From the NCBI RefSeq assembly GCF_013377885.1, contig NZ_JABKAU010000006.1:1-64000 (forward strand): a stretch of 64,000 bases of DNA. Direction: 5' to 3'. Shown here in pieces: positions 17,343 through 26,434 of the stretch (position 1 is its first letter; every line of letters begins with the position of its first letter). A program made the position numbers and the translations under genes. A model generated the notes under the pieces. The model made no database searches. It was given only the letters and a program-made list of their open reading frames with translations, and was not told where the DNA came from. Origin of the DNA: Hymenobacter lapidiphilus. GTDB taxonomy: Bacteria > Bacteroidota > Bacteroidia > Cytophagales > Hymenobacteraceae.

Positions 17343-18026
17343 CTAACCTCTCACTTCTCTGTTCTGCTCGCCTCTGCTTTTAAATTGAAATATCCCCCGC
17401 AGTAAAATCAGCCAGAGCAGGGCACCGGCGAAACCGGCTACCACGTCGGTGGCATAATGCACGTGCAGGTAAACGCGGGTGATGCCGATGAGCAGGGCGA
17501 ATAGTAGCAGCAGCAGCCCCCACACCGGGTGGCGGCGGTGGCGCCACAGAATCCAGGCCAGGCAGCCATACAGGGCCAGCCCGATCATGGCGTGGCCGCT
17601 GGGGAAGCTCAGGCCGCCCTGAACGATAAGGGCCGAATCGGGCCGCAGGCGGTTGAAGTAGGTTTTCAGGAGCTGGTTGAGCAGTGATGCTCCTGCTACC
17701 GCTCCAAACACCTCGGCGGCTTCGTGGCGGTGGCCCCAGCGGCGCAGCAGCAGCGGCAACCCGATACCTGCCGCCACCAGCCACGGCAGCGAAGCGAAGA
17801 ACGTAAGCGCCTGCACCACCGGCGTCAGCAGCGGCCACGCCGCCCGCAGCGCATCCAGCCGCCCGAAGGCCCAGGTGTCGAACTGCACCGAGCTGGTAGC
17901 GAATACCACCCGCGTGAGGTAGAAGAACAGCAGCGCCGAGGCCACGAACACGCCGCCCATCAGCACTACTTCCACCGTCAGTAAACTTAGGCTGGCTACC
18001 AGCCGGGCTTTTGCTCTTCGTATCAC
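17343..18026 (-). CDS. PAP2-family membrane phosphatase
   Basis: 227 residues with about six membrane segments. The three PAP2 phosphatase motifs are visible: KTYFNRLRP, PSGH in SFPSGHAMIG, and TRVYLHVHYATDV with the catalytic histidine. These enzymes remove phosphate from phosphatidic acid, undecaprenyl pyrophosphate or related lipids at the periplasmic membrane face. It resembles the second PAP2 gene at 18459, which has the same orientation beyond the tRNA. A role in lipid-carrier recycling is likely but not shown. Confidence 0.9.
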   Translation of the reverse strand: MIRRAKARLVASLSLLTVEVVLMGGVFVASALLFFYLTRVVFATSSVQFDTWAFGRLDALRAAWPLLTPVVQALTFFASLPWLVAAGIGLPLLLRRWGHRHEAAEVFGAVAGASLLNQLLKTYFNRLRPDSALIVQGGLSFPSGHAMIGLALYGCLAWILWRHRRHPVWGLLLLLFALLIGITRVYLHVHYATDVVAGFAGALLWLILLRGIFQFKSRGEQNREVRG

Positions 18027-18202
18027 GGGCTTTCGCTGGTTTCAGCTGCTTACGCAGATGCAAGGCCTGCCGTTCCGGCTGAGCAGGGTGCAGGCGGCGC
18101 CAAACCAGACGGGCCGGGCCGGGCGGCTATTCACCACAAATTGCAGACTCCTGGCCGGGTTATGCAAACGCATTGCGGCACCGAAACCGGCGCAATTCGC
18201 TG

Positions 18203-18238
18203 AAACAGAAAGAGCCGGTCCATTGCTGGACCGGCTCT
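18203..18238 (-). terminator. Intrinsic terminator of the tRNA-Leu gene
   Basis: A 12-bp perfect stem (AGAGCCGGTCCA) with a 4-nt loop followed on the minus strand by TTCTGTTT, 10 bp past the tRNA 3' end. Confidence 0.85.
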
Positions 18239-18248
18239 TCGTACTCTG

Positions 18249-18330
18249 TGCGCTCGGGGAGACTCGAACTCCCACACCTTGCGGAACTGCCGCCTGAAGA
18301 CAGCGCGTCTACCAATTTCGCCACAAGCGC
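18249..18330 (-). tRNA. tRNA-Leu, anticodon CAG
   Basis: Folded by eye on the minus strand. The acceptor stem GCGCTTG pairs with CGAGCGC with one G-T pair, and the discriminator is A. The D arm contains AAATTGGTAGA. The anticodon stem CTGTC/GGCAG encloses TTCAGGC, giving anticodon CAG (Leu, CUG codons). A long variable arm follows, as in class II tRNAs, and the T arm is GGGAG-TTCGAGT-CTCCC. The 3' CCA is not encoded. Confidence 0.96.
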
Positions 18331-18373
18331 GACTTTTTATCAGCCGGCCTTCCGGGGAGGGCCTTTTGATGCT

Positions 18374-18406
18374 GCAAAGATAGCGGGTTTTTAGAGCGCG
18401 CTGCAA
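18374..18406 (-). promoter_or_regulatory. Putative promoter of tRNA-Leu
   Basis: On the minus strand TTG (18406-18404) lies 21 bp before TATCTTTGC (18382-18374), a full match to TAnnTTTG. It is about 44 bp upstream of the mature tRNA. Confidence 0.65.
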
Positions 18407-18458
18407 GTATCGGCCTAAAAAAAGCCAAAAAAGCATCGATTAAAATTTCGTTTCCGTG

Positions 18459-19175
18459 CTATTGAGGCTGTTTTTCAGCTAATTGCGGGTCTTGGCGAAA
18501 TTGTTTTTTTACGCGCTTTTCCAGCTGCTGCAACAGTGGAATAGCAATTATCAGCCAAGCCAAGCCCGCCGCAATGCCGGCCAGTACATCGGTGGCGTAA
18601 TGCACCCGCAGGTATATCCGCGTCAGGCCAATAAGCACTATCAAAACGGAAAGCACTACGACCAGCGTGTAGCGCAGGGCCGGCCGCCGCCGAAGCCGCG
18701 TCCAGGCAAAATAGATGAGCAAACCGTAGAAGGAGGCCGAAATCATGGCGTGGCCGCTCGGGTAGCTCAGGCCCGAGGCCGACGTGAGGGGCAGCAATGG
18801 CCGGGGCCGGTTGTACAGCTGCTTGAGCATCAGGTTGAGCGTGATGGAACCCAGCGCCACTACCGGCACCAGCAGCGAATACCAGCGCCGCCGCCGCATC
18901 AGCAGCCAGCCCACCATTACCAGCCCAATTGCCGTAATAAAGTTGCGCGAGGCCAGAAACGTAACGGCTTCTACCCAGTTCTGCCGCTGCGCCCCCAGCA
19001 GTGCCTGCGTCCACTGGAAAGCGGCCGCGTCGAAAGTAGCCGCGTCCTGGTCGAACACTTCGCGGCTCAGGGCCAGAAAGGCCACCACCCCGGCAGTGCC
19101 TAGTGCCAGCGTAACGGCAAACTCGGTCAGGAAGAGTGTAAAGCCGGCCAGCAGCCGGCGCAAGTGCTTGGTCAT
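18459..19175 (-). CDS. PAP2-family membrane phosphatase, second copy
   Basis: Start set at ATG 19175 (MTKHLRRLLAG); the frame upstream reads through the neighbouring promoter region without homology. 238 residues with about six membrane segments. PAP2 motifs are KQLYNRPRP, PSGH in SYPSGHAMIS and TRIYLRVHYATDV. It is clearly homologous to the other PAP2 gene across the tRNA, though too diverged for a recent duplication. The expected role is dephosphorylation of lipid phosphates at the outer face of the inner membrane. The C-terminus is a charged tail (KRVKKQFRQD). Confidence 0.9.
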   Translation of the reverse strand: MTKHLRRLLAGFTLFLTEFAVTLALGTAGVVAFLALSREVFDQDAATFDAAAFQWTQALLGAQRQNWVEAVTFLASRNFITAIGLVMVGWLLMRRRRWYSLLVPVVALGSITLNLMLKQLYNRPRPLLPLTSASGLSYPSGHAMISASFYGLLIYFAWTRLRRRPALRYTLVVVLSVLIVLIGLTRIYLRVHYATDVLAGIAAGLAWLIIAIPLLQQLEKRVKKQFRQDPQLAEKQPQ

Positions 19176-19272
19176 AGTTCCTAAACATACGACCCGGCGC
19201 GGAAAAGCGGACACCGAGCCGTAGCTTGGCCCCGCTGCCGACTGCTTATTCGCGCCGGCCCCGCCCCCGCTC

Positions 19273-19926
19273 ATGGCCGCTTCCCTGCCCGATTCTGGTT
19301 TCGATTATGTGGCCGCCTTCTACGACCCGCTGGCCCGGCTCGTGTACGGGCGGGCCCTGCAGCGGGCCCAGCAGGCGGCGCTGGCGGCGGGGCTGCCTGC
19401 TACCGGCCAACTGCGGGTACTGGTAGTGGGTGGCGGCTCGGGCTGGGTGCTGGGGGAGATATTGCGCTGCTGTCCCGGCGCGAGCATCTTATACCTGGAA
19501 GCCGCACCCCGCATGCTGGCGCGCAGCCGGGCCTGGCTGGCGCAGCACATTCCCCAGGCCGTAGGCCAGGTAAAATTCCGGCTGGGCACCGAGGCGGCGT
19601 TGGAGCCCGGCGAGCAGTTCGATGCGGTGCTCACCTTTTTCCTGCTCGACCTGTTCGAACCCGGCCGGCTGCGGCAGCTAATGGCGCAGCTAAACGCGGC
19701 GCGGGCCCCCGGCGGCGCGTGGCTGCTGGCCGATTTCGGGCCGCCGCAACGCTGGTGGCACCGGCTGTTGTTGCGCCTGATGTACGGCTTTTTCGGCCTG
19801 ACCACCGGCATCAGCGCCCGGCGTCGGCCACCGATAGAAGAAGAACTGTCGCGGCTGGGGCTGCGACCTACGCCCGCTGGGCAGTTTTTCGGTGGTATGG
19901 TAGCGGCCAGCGTGTGGCGGCCATAA
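19273..19926 (+). CDS. Class I SAM-dependent methyltransferase
   Basis: 217 residues, no signal. Motif I, VLVVGGGSGW (about 49-58), forms the SAM-binding loop. It is followed by an acidic residue in ILYLEAAPRML (motif II) and DAVLTFFLLDLF (motif IV region). The substrate is unknown. The protein starts with FDYVAAFYDPLARLVYG, a pattern seen in UbiE-like small-molecule methyltransferases. The gene is divergent from the PAP2 gene with about 97 bp between the starts, and precedes the M61 peptidase by 80 bp. Confidence 0.8.
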   Translation: MAASLPDSGFDYVAAFYDPLARLVYGRALQRAQQAALAAGLPATGQLRVLVVGGGSGWVLGEILRCCPGASILYLEAAPRMLARSRAWLAQHIPQAVGQVKFRLGTEAALEPGEQFDAVLTFFLLDLFEPGRLRQLMAQLNAARAPGGAWLLADFGPPQRWWHRLLLRLMYGFFGLTTGISARRRPPIEEELSRLGLRPTPAGQFFGGMVAASVWRP

Positions 19927-20006
19927 GGGCAGGATTTCGGCTTATGCAGCCTCCTAGCTGCGCAAATTGCTTAGGTTAGCAGTTCCATTCTTACTACTGC
20001 TCCCTT

Positions 20007-21860
20007 ATGCTGATGCGGAAAACTGCGGCCTTGCTACTGCTGAGCCTGCCGCTGGCCCTTGCGCGCCCTGCCCGGGCCCAGGCGCCGGTGCAATACAATG
20101 TATCCTTCCCCAACGCCGTCCACCACGAAGCCCGCATAACGGTTACGTTCCGGGAGGTGCCGGCCGGGCCGCTGCAGGTGCGCATGGCCCGCTCGTCGCC
20201 CGGCCGCTACGCTCTCCACGAATTCGCCAAGAACGTTTACGATGTAGCGGCCACCGACTCGCGCGGACGTGCGCTAACCGTGACCCGGCCCGACCCCTCG
20301 GGCTGGGATGTAGCCGGCCACGACGGTACCGTTACCTTCAGCTACACCCTGTTTGGCGACCGGACCGACGGCACCTACGCCGGCATTGATGCCCGCCACG
20401 CCCACCTGAACATTCCGGCCACGCTGGCCTACGCCCAAGGGCTGGAGCAGCGGCCGGCCCAGGTACAGTTCACGGGTTTGCCCGCCACCTGGACGGTGGC
20501 CACCCAGCTGCAGCCCGATGCGGCCGGCACCACCTGGCAGGCCCCCAACCTGCAATACCTCATGGATTCGCCTACTTCGCTGGGTGAGCAGCAGGTGCGC
20601 ACCTGGCAGGAAGGCGGCCGCACCATTGAGTTGAAAGTGCTGCACGACGGCACGCCCGCCGAATTGGACGCCTACACGGCCCAGACGCAGAAAATCGTGC
20701 GCGAGTCGGCGGCCGTGTTTGGCGGGATGCCGACTTTCGATTTCGGCCGCTATACTTTCATTGCCAACTACCTGCCCCAAACCAGCTCCGACGGCATGGA
20801 GCACCGCAACTCCACTTCCCTCACCAGCCGCCGCCCCCTGCGCGGCCCCGGCATGATTGACAACCTGGGCACGGTAGCGCACGAGTTTTTCCATGCCTGG
20901 AACGTGGAGCGGCTACGGCCCCAGGACCTGGAGCCGTTCAATTTCAGCCAGGCCAACATGAGCAGCAACCTGTGGTTTGCCGAAGGCTTCACGCAGTACT
21001 ACGGCGAGCTGGTGCTGCGCCGCGCCGGCATCTACCCCACCGATGCCGAATACTGCCAGGAGGCGCTTACGAGCCTGGTAAACGCCATGACACTGTCGCC
21101 GGGTGCGGCTCGCTTCTCGCCGGTGCAGATGAGCCAGCAGGCCCCGTTCGTGGATGCTGCGGCCGCCATCGACCCCAATAACCGCGCGAACACCTACCTG
21201 AGCTACTACTATATTGGAGCGGCCAATGCACTGGCCCTCGATCTGGAGCTGCGCACCCGGTTCAAAACCGACCTCGACACCTACATGCGCGCCCTGTGGC
21301 AGCAGTTTGGCAGCCAGCAGCAGAACTACACGCCCACCCGGCCCTACACTACGCCCGACCTGCAGCGCGTGCTGGGCGAAGTGGCCCGCGACACGGCGTT
21401 TGCCGGGCAGTTTTTCCGCCAGCACATCTACGGTCACCAGCAGCCCGACTACCCCGCCCTGCTGGCTCCGGCGGGCCTGCTGGTGCGCCCGGCCCGGCCC
21501 AACAAGGCCAGCCTGGCCACCCGCCTGAGCTTCAACGCCGCCGACAGCACCGCTACGCTGGGCACCACCACCATCGGCTCGCCGCTGTATGTGGCCGGCC
21601 TCGACCGCGAAGATGTGGTGCTGCGCTTCGACGGCCAGCGCCTGGTGGGGGCCAAGGCGTTCGAGGAGCTACTCGCTGCCCACCGCCCCGGCGACTTGGT
21701 GCAGCTGGAGGTGCGCACCCGCACCGGCCTGCAAACGGTACCCGTGACGCTTATGGAAGACCCCGTCCTGGAGGTAGTGACCTACGAGGCCGCCGGCCGC
21801 CCCGTCAGCAAAGCCCAGAAGAAATTCCGGGCCGCCTGGCTCAGCAGCAAGGTGCGGTAG
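20007..21860 (+). CDS. M61-family metallopeptidase with PDZ domain
   Basis: 617 residues with a signal peptide (cleavage near RARAQA, residue 25). The N-terminal beta domain is followed by the thermolysin-like catalytic domain: GMEHRNST is a family signature, HEFFH gives His292, Glu293 and His296, and Glu326 in WFAEGFTQYY is the third zinc ligand. A C-terminal PDZ-like domain (about 515-590, SPLYVAGLDREDVVLRFDG) completes the standard M61 layout. Members are aminopeptidases that prefer Gly or Ala at the N-terminus. It is predicted to be periplasmic. A hairpin terminator follows. Confidence 0.93.
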   Translation: MLMRKTAALLLLSLPLALARPARAQAPVQYNVSFPNAVHHEARITVTFREVPAGPLQVRMARSSPGRYALHEFAKNVYDVAATDSRGRALTVTRPDPSGWDVAGHDGTVTFSYTLFGDRTDGTYAGIDARHAHLNIPATLAYAQGLEQRPAQVQFTGLPATWTVATQLQPDAAGTTWQAPNLQYLMDSPTSLGEQQVRTWQEGGRTIELKVLHDGTPAELDAYTAQTQKIVRESAAVFGGMPTFDFGRYTFIANYLPQTSSDGMEHRNSTSLTSRRPLRGPGMIDNLGTVAHEFFHAWNVERLRPQDLEPFNFSQANMSSNLWFAEGFTQYYGELVLRRAGIYPTDAEYCQEALTSLVNAMTLSPGAARFSPVQMSQQAPFVDAAAAIDPNNRANTYLSYYYIGAANALALDLELRTRFKTDLDTYMRALWQQFGSQQQNYTPTRPYTTPDLQRVLGEVARDTAFAGQFFRQHIYGHQQPDYPALLAPAGLLVRPARPNKASLATRLSFNAADSTATLGTTTIGSPLYVAGLDREDVVLRFDGQRLVGAKAFEELLAAHRPGDLVQLEVRTRTGLQTVPVTLMEDPVLEVVTYEAAGRPVSKAQKKFRAAWLSSKVR

Positions 21861-21876
21861 CTCTGGTTTCTGACTA

Positions 21877-21928
21877 TTTCAATAAGAAAGCCCTACTGGC
21901 GTGTGTCAGCGGGGCTTTCTTGTTGAAA
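21877..21928 (+). terminator. Hairpin terminator after the M61 gene
   Basis: TTTCAA with AAGAAAGCCC pairs with GGGGCTTTCTT and TTGAAA around a GC-rich loop, 17 bp past the stop codon. Confidence 0.7.
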
Positions 21929-21947
21929 GAGCCAAGAGTAATCAGGT

Positions 21948-22037
21948 CGTCATGCTGAGCGGAGCCGAAGCATCTCTACCGCAGTAGTAATCATATACTG
22001 TTGCGGTAGAGATGCTTCGGCTCCGCTCAGCATGACG
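21948..22037. repeat. Family B long hairpin, copy 2
   Basis: Arms CGTCATGCTGAGCGGAGCCG and CGGCTCCGCTCAGCATGACG. Compared with copy 1 the arm has GC for TT after CAT and GG for GA, and the other arm has the matching changes. It is located between convergent genes. Confidence 0.9.
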
Positions 22038-22091
22038 CTCTTCTGACCATATAAGCTAGTTCTAATGGCAGGAACTGCTCTCCTGCTGACG

Positions 22092-22754
22092 CTACAGTAG
22101 TTCCCGATAGAAATACCAGCCCAACAGCAAGACGAGGCAGAGGCTACTCAGCACCACAATCCGGAGGCCGTGGGTGCGGTCGGCGGGCTGGAAGGTGGGT
22201 ACGCGCCGGCCGTCGGGCAGCTGGCGGCCGTGCGCGTACAGGTGCCAGCCGATAAGCAGGCCGAAAAAGCCGCCCAGCAGTGCCAGGGCGTAGCCGGCTA
22301 CTACCCCGCGGGTCTGGCGGGGCTCGGGGCGGGCCAGGTCGGTGAGGCGCTGCTGGCGCAACTCTTCCAGCCGGGCCGGGCTCAGGGCCTCACCCCGCTC
22401 GGCCAGCAGCCGTCGGGCCAGGGCCACGTCGAGCGCACTCCACTCATCGGGCCGCAGCATAATGTCGTGGAGCTCGGCGCTGGAGAAGGCGAACAGGTAA
22501 TAGTCGGTGGGTAGGTTGGCCGTGAGGGCTTCGGCGGCCTGCTGCTCCAGGGCCTGGGCGCGGACGAAGTCGGCGGGGCGCAGCAGCACCTGGAAGTAGC
22601 GGCTGGTTTCGTTGAAGGCGAACGAAACGTCGAAGGCGGGCTGGTCGAGACGGGTTTGGGCCTCGATATCGTGGGCGTGCAGCAGTTCCAGCAGCGGCTG
22701 GGCCACGGTGGCATTGGGGAAGCGTTGGTAAGGAAGGAATTCGTCGTCGGACAT
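22092..22754 (-). CDS. Membrane protein with DUF2007-like N-terminal domain
   Basis: Start at ATG 22754 (MSDDEFLPYQRF), giving 220 residues. Residues about 5-75 (LPYQRFPNATVAQPLLELLHAHDIEA, then FQVLLRPADFVRAQAL) resemble the DUF2007 putative signal-transducing domain, often fused to membrane parts. The C-terminal third has two membrane segments (about 147-165 and 195-215) separated by a polar loop. Function unknown. It is divergent from the small secreted protein at 22907. Confidence 0.6.
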   Translation of the reverse strand: MSDDEFLPYQRFPNATVAQPLLELLHAHDIEAQTRLDQPAFDVSFAFNETSRYFQVLLRPADFVRAQALEQQAAEALTANLPTDYYLFAFSSAELHDIMLRPDEWSALDVALARRLLAERGEALSPARLEELRQQRLTDLARPEPRQTRGVVAGYALALLGGFFGLLIGWHLYAHGRQLPDGRRVPTFQPADRTHGLRIVVLSSLCLVLLLGWYFYRELL

Positions 22755-22895
22755 ACAATGCGGGCGGGTACCACGTAAAGAAACGGCTTTGCGCCGATGA
22801 GTAGGCGAACAAGTGCGCTGCCGATGCAACCAATCGGGCAGGCGTGGTCTTTAGGTGTGGGGCACAACGCGGCCCCGCCCTACTAAGCGGTTTCG

Positions 22896-22904
22896 TATCT
22901 TTCG
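22896..22904 (+). promoter_or_regulatory. Putative -7 box abutting a start codon
   Basis: TATCTTTCG ends 2 bp before the ATG at 22907, so a transcript from it would be leaderless or start within the gene. Confidence 0.4.
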
Positions 22905-22906
22905 CC

Positions 22907-23467
22907 ATGTCCCGATTCCTTTATCTGCTGCCCGCTGCTTTGCTGCTGTCTTTCGCCGCCCTGGCCCAGGATGCTGCGCCTGCCGCCCCCAAGCCGGGGC
23001 TGAAGCCCTCGTACAGCCTGCAAGCCGGCGCTACGTTTGCCGGCCGTTACGGCTCGGCCACTTACCTCAGCCCCACGGTTTCGCTGCCACTGAGCAAGCG
23101 GTTTTCGGTATTCGGAGGCGTTACGTACCTGCGCACCACGCCGGGCGCGGCCTTCGCGCCTCGGGTTGCCGAAGGCGCCGGACGCCCCCTGATGCAGGGC
23201 ACCAACCATTATCTTATTCAGGGCGGTGGGAAGTACGCGCTGTCGGATCGGTTGTCGCTTACCGGCTCGGCCTGGAAAGACCTGACGCCGGCCGGGCAGT
23301 TCGGCGTGAACCCCTACGCGGGCTTCGGCGGCAACCTGGGCCAGGGCGTAAACCTGCGCGCCGACTACCACATCACCGAGAACTTTTCGGTATCGGGCGG
23401 GGTGCGGGTGAGCAACGGAGCCACGGCTGCGCCGGGCAGTTACTACGGCTCGCCCTGGGGGTACTAG
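22907..23467 (+). CDS. Small secreted beta-barrel-like protein
   Basis: The ATG at 22907 (MSRFLYLLPAALLLSFAALAQ) gives a clean signal peptide; the frame upstream adds 21 residues without one. The mature part of about 165 residues shows repeated glycine-aromatic beta strands (SLQAGATFAGRYG, YLSPTVSLPL, RFSVFGGVTYLR, FSVSGGVRVSNG), as in small outer-membrane barrels. It ends in YYGSPWGY. The family is not recognised. The following 118 bp contain a weak hairpin (AGGCAGG with CCTGCCT) that may end transcription. Confidence 0.65.
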   Translation: MSRFLYLLPAALLLSFAALAQDAAPAAPKPGLKPSYSLQAGATFAGRYGSATYLSPTVSLPLSKRFSVFGGVTYLRTTPGAAFAPRVAEGAGRPLMQGTNHYLIQGGGKYALSDRLSLTGSAWKDLTPAGQFGVNPYAGFGGNLGQGVNLRADYHITENFSVSGGVRVSNGATAAPGSYYGSPWGY

Positions 23468-23585
23468 GCAGGTTTGGGCTGAAAAAAGGCCTGCCTTATC
23501 GTCGCTTTTCCTCTCCTGCCTTACCCCGCTGCCCCAGCCTGTTTAGCGGCGGGGCGGCTGTCTGCTTCGTTACGCTTCTTTCTGC

Positions 23586-24599
23586 ATGGCCTCTGTCCGC
23601 TTCGTGCGCAACCCCGATTTGCGCACCATCAAACCCGCCTACCCCGGCAACAAAATGGTGGGCAACGCCTACTGCAACGGCCAGGAACTGTACGAGCCGC
23701 AGCTGAGCACGCTGCTGAAGTGGCAGTTGAGCAAGAATCCGCAGAAAGAAGAAAAAAAGGCCGACTCCTGGACGCCGGACGTAGTGGACGGCACCGCCTT
23801 CCTGCGCAGCCAGGATGACGGGCTGCTGTGGCTGGGCCACTCCAGCTTCGTGCTGCGAGTGGCGGGCGTCACGATGATAACCGACCCGCTGCTGTTCTCG
23901 TCGGTGGGCCTGCGCCGCCGCCACGCCCTGCCCTGCCGCCCCGAAGACCTGGTGGGTATCGACCTGCTGCTGCTCAGCCACGGCCACCGCGACCACCTCG
24001 ACGAACCCTCCGTTAAGCTGCTGGCCCGCCAGAATCCGCAGTTGCGGGCCTTCGGGCCGCTGGGGCTGCAGAAGCTGCTGCGCGGCATGGTGCCGCAGCT
24101 GCCGGTGCAGGAAGCCGGCTGGTGGCAGCAGTTCGACCTGGGCCCCGAGGCACCTTTCGAGCTGTTCGAACTCCCCGCTTCGCACTGGTACCGCCGCGGC
24201 CTGCGCGATGTGAATGAGGTACTCTGGGGCTCGTTGCTGTTGCGCCTGCCCGACGGCCGCACCATTTACTTCGCCGGCGACACCAACATGAACGGCCATT
24301 TCGAGGAGGTTGAGCGGCAATTCGGGCCGCTCGATGTGGTGTTGATGCCCATCGGGGCTTACAAGCCGGCCTACATGATGGCCGGCAGCCACACCAACCC
24401 CCACGAGTCGGCCAAGGCGGCAAACCAGCTGCGCGCGGGCCACCTGGTGCCCATGCACCACGGCACCTTCGACCTCAGCGACGAGCCCGCCTCGGAGCCG
24501 CAGCGCCTCATTAGCGAAATTGCCGCCTCGGGCATGCTCCGCGCCGAGCTGCACCTGCCGGCAGTGGGCGAAGTGCTACGCTGGCAGGATTGGGCTTAA
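23586..24599 (+). CDS. MBL-fold metal-dependent hydrolase (NAPE-PLD/UlaG-like)
   Basis: 337 residues without a signal. The metallo-beta-lactamase motif HGHRDH with the following LD supplies the metal ligands. Further ligand candidates are His in ASHWYRRG, Asp in FAGDTNM and His in MHHGTF. The early segment LLWLGHSSFVLRVAG and ITDPLL are typical of the NAPE-phospholipase D-like branch of the fold. Likely a cytoplasmic phosphodiesterase or lactonase-type hydrolase with unknown substrate. It stands alone. Confidence 0.87.
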   Translation: MASVRFVRNPDLRTIKPAYPGNKMVGNAYCNGQELYEPQLSTLLKWQLSKNPQKEEKKADSWTPDVVDGTAFLRSQDDGLLWLGHSSFVLRVAGVTMITDPLLFSSVGLRRRHALPCRPEDLVGIDLLLLSHGHRDHLDEPSVKLLARQNPQLRAFGPLGLQKLLRGMVPQLPVQEAGWWQQFDLGPEAPFELFELPASHWYRRGLRDVNEVLWGSLLLRLPDGRTIYFAGDTNMNGHFEEVERQFGPLDVVLMPIGAYKPAYMMAGSHTNPHESAKAANQLRAGHLVPMHHGTFDLSDEPASEPQRLISEIAASGMLRAELHLPAVGEVLRWQDWA

Positions 24600-24602
24600 C
24601 TA

Positions 24603-24758
24603 AGCTGTTAGCTGATGGCTGTCAGCTTCGTTCAAAGGCTCGATTTACGGCGGATGCTTGTAGCTTGCGCCTTCATGTTGTTACCGACGCGTGGCCATCA
24701 ACGAACTGTTGATGGCAAAAGTCAGCTAACAGCTATCAGCTAAAGGCTAACAGCTCAA
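24603..24758. repeat. Imperfect inverted repeat built on GCTGTTAGCTGA
   Basis: The left side reads AGCTGTTAGCTGATGGCTGT and the right side carries the complement twice (CAGCTAACAGCTATCAGCTA, then GGCTAACAGCT). It fills the gap between the MBL-fold and symporter genes. It looks like a further hairpin type, unrelated in sequence to families A and B. Confidence 0.65.
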
Positions 24759-24763
24759 GTAAA

Positions 24764-26245
24764 ATGTCCCCTACCCTTATTCTGATTTTGATTGCGGGCT
24801 ACTTTGTGGTCCTCGTCTTTATTGCCTACCTCACTTCGCGCGGGGCCACGAGCGAGTCTTTCTTCATTGCCAACCGCAATGCACCCTGGTACATGGTGGC
24901 CTTTGCCATGATTGGCACCTCGCTTTCGGGCGTCACGTTCATCTCGATTCCGGGCATGGTGGCCGGGCAGGGCTGGAGCTACATGGCTGTGGTGCTGGGC
25001 TATACGGTAGGCTACCTCGTGATTGGCACCGTGCTTATGCCGCTGTATTACCGACTGCGGTTGGTGAGCATCTACACCTATCTGGAACAGCGGTTCGGGT
25101 TCTGGAGCTACAAAACGGGCGCGTTCTTCTTCCTGCTTTCGCGGGCCGTGGGCGCGGCGTTCCGGGTGTTTCTGGTGGCCGGGGTGCTGCAGCTGGCCGT
25201 GTTCGACGGGCTGGGCGTGCCATTTGCCGTCACCGTTACGGTGGCCATCTTCCTGATTTATCTCTACACCTTCAGCGGGGGCCTTAAAACCATCCTCTGG
25301 ACCGATACTTTCCAGACCATGGCCATGCTCATGTGCGTGGCCGTGAGCATTTACCTGATGGCCGACGAGCTGAACCTGGGCTTTGCCGGGCTGGTGGAAA
25401 CGGTGAAGGACAGCTCCATGTCGCAGATCTACTTCTCCGACCCCAAAGACGATAAGTTCTTCTGGAAGCAGTTTGCCTCGGGTGCCTTCATCACTATTGT
25501 GATGACCGGCCTCGACCAGGATTTGATGCAGAAAAACCTGAGCTGCCGCAACCTGGCCGACGCCCAGAAAAACATGTTCTGGTTCACGATTGCCATCGTG
25601 CTCGTCAACATCTTCTTCCTCTCGCTCGGCGTGCTGCTTTACCAGTACGCCGCTGCCAAAGGCATCACTCTGCCCACCAACCCCGAAACCGGCGCCGTTA
25701 TCGGCGACAGCGTGTTTCCGATGCTGGCCACCAACCACTTCAGCCTGTTTGCGGGCGTGATATTCATTCTGGGCATTATTGCCGTCACCTACGCCTCCGC
25801 CGATTCGGCCCTCACGGCCCTCACCACCTCGTTTTGCGTGGACATGCTGACCATCAGCCAGTACGAGGAGAAGAAGCAGAAAACCATCCGCCAGCTCACG
25901 CACTTCGGCTTCTCGATTATCTTGATTGTAATTATCCTGATTTTCCGGGCCATCAACGACCAGAGCGTGATTACGGCCGTGTTCAAGGCGGCCGGCTACA
26001 CCTACGGGCCGCTGCTGGGCCTATACTCGTTCGGCATTTTCACCAGCCGCGGCCTGCACGACAAGCTGGTGCTGCCCTTATGCCTGCTGATGCCGGTTAT
26101 CACTTGGTTTATCAACGCCAACTCCGAGGCTTGGTGGGGCTATAAGTTTGGCTTTGAGATTCTGATACTCAATGGTTTGCTTACCTTCCTGGGGCTATGG
26201 ATAATTTCACGCCCCCGCGACCTCAAATTGAACCCCGTGGCCTAA
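24764..26245 (+). CDS. Sodium:solute symporter (SSS family)
   Basis: 493 residues with about 13 membrane segments. The early segment SFFIANRNAPWYMVAFAMIGTSLSGVTF is the conserved first pair of core helices with the small residues and Ser/Thr that bind sodium in SSS transporters. The GGLKTILWTDTFQ loop is also diagnostic. It should co-transport a small organic solute with sodium into the cell; the solute cannot be inferred. It is unlike the second SSS gene in sequence detail, so they probably move different solutes. A family A hairpin follows. Confidence 0.88.
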   Translation: MSPTLILILIAGYFVVLVFIAYLTSRGATSESFFIANRNAPWYMVAFAMIGTSLSGVTFISIPGMVAGQGWSYMAVVLGYTVGYLVIGTVLMPLYYRLRLVSIYTYLEQRFGFWSYKTGAFFFLLSRAVGAAFRVFLVAGVLQLAVFDGLGVPFAVTVTVAIFLIYLYTFSGGLKTILWTDTFQTMAMLMCVAVSIYLMADELNLGFAGLVETVKDSSMSQIYFSDPKDDKFFWKQFASGAFITIVMTGLDQDLMQKNLSCRNLADAQKNMFWFTIAIVLVNIFFLSLGVLLYQYAAAKGITLPTNPETGAVIGDSVFPMLATNHFSLFAGVIFILGIIAVTYASADSALTALTTSFCVDMLTISQYEEKKQKTIRQLTHFGFSIILIVIILIFRAINDQSVITAVFKAAGYTYGPLLGLYSFGIFTSRGLHDKLVLPLCLLMPVITWFINANSEAWWGYKFGFEILILNGLLTFLGLWIISRPRDLKLNPVA

Positions 26246-26286
26246 GGGTTGTTGTGAGAGGAGAACGCCAGATGGCACAGCACGAT

Positions 26287-26386
26287 GTAGGGGCGGGGCT
26301 TGTCCCCGCCCGCCGTTGAACGGCCCCCGTCCGAATTATACAACGACAACGTTGCCGCGGCGGGCGGGGATAAGCCCCGCCCCTAC
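26287..26386. repeat. Family A long hairpin, copy 4
   Basis: GTAGGGGCGGGGCTTGTCCC arm and its near-complement ending CCCCTAC; one base in the right arm (GGGGATAAG) breaks pairing. Located between two genes in the same direction. Confidence 0.9.
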
Positions 26387-26434
26387 CTCGCGCTCCGCAA
26401 CCTGAACATTACGCTAGTATATAAGTACCCGCCC

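Noticed and set aside
17343..19175. Integration at tRNA-Leu creating a genomic island
   Set aside because: No integrase, no repeated tRNA 3' end, and the flanking PAP2 genes have normal composition.
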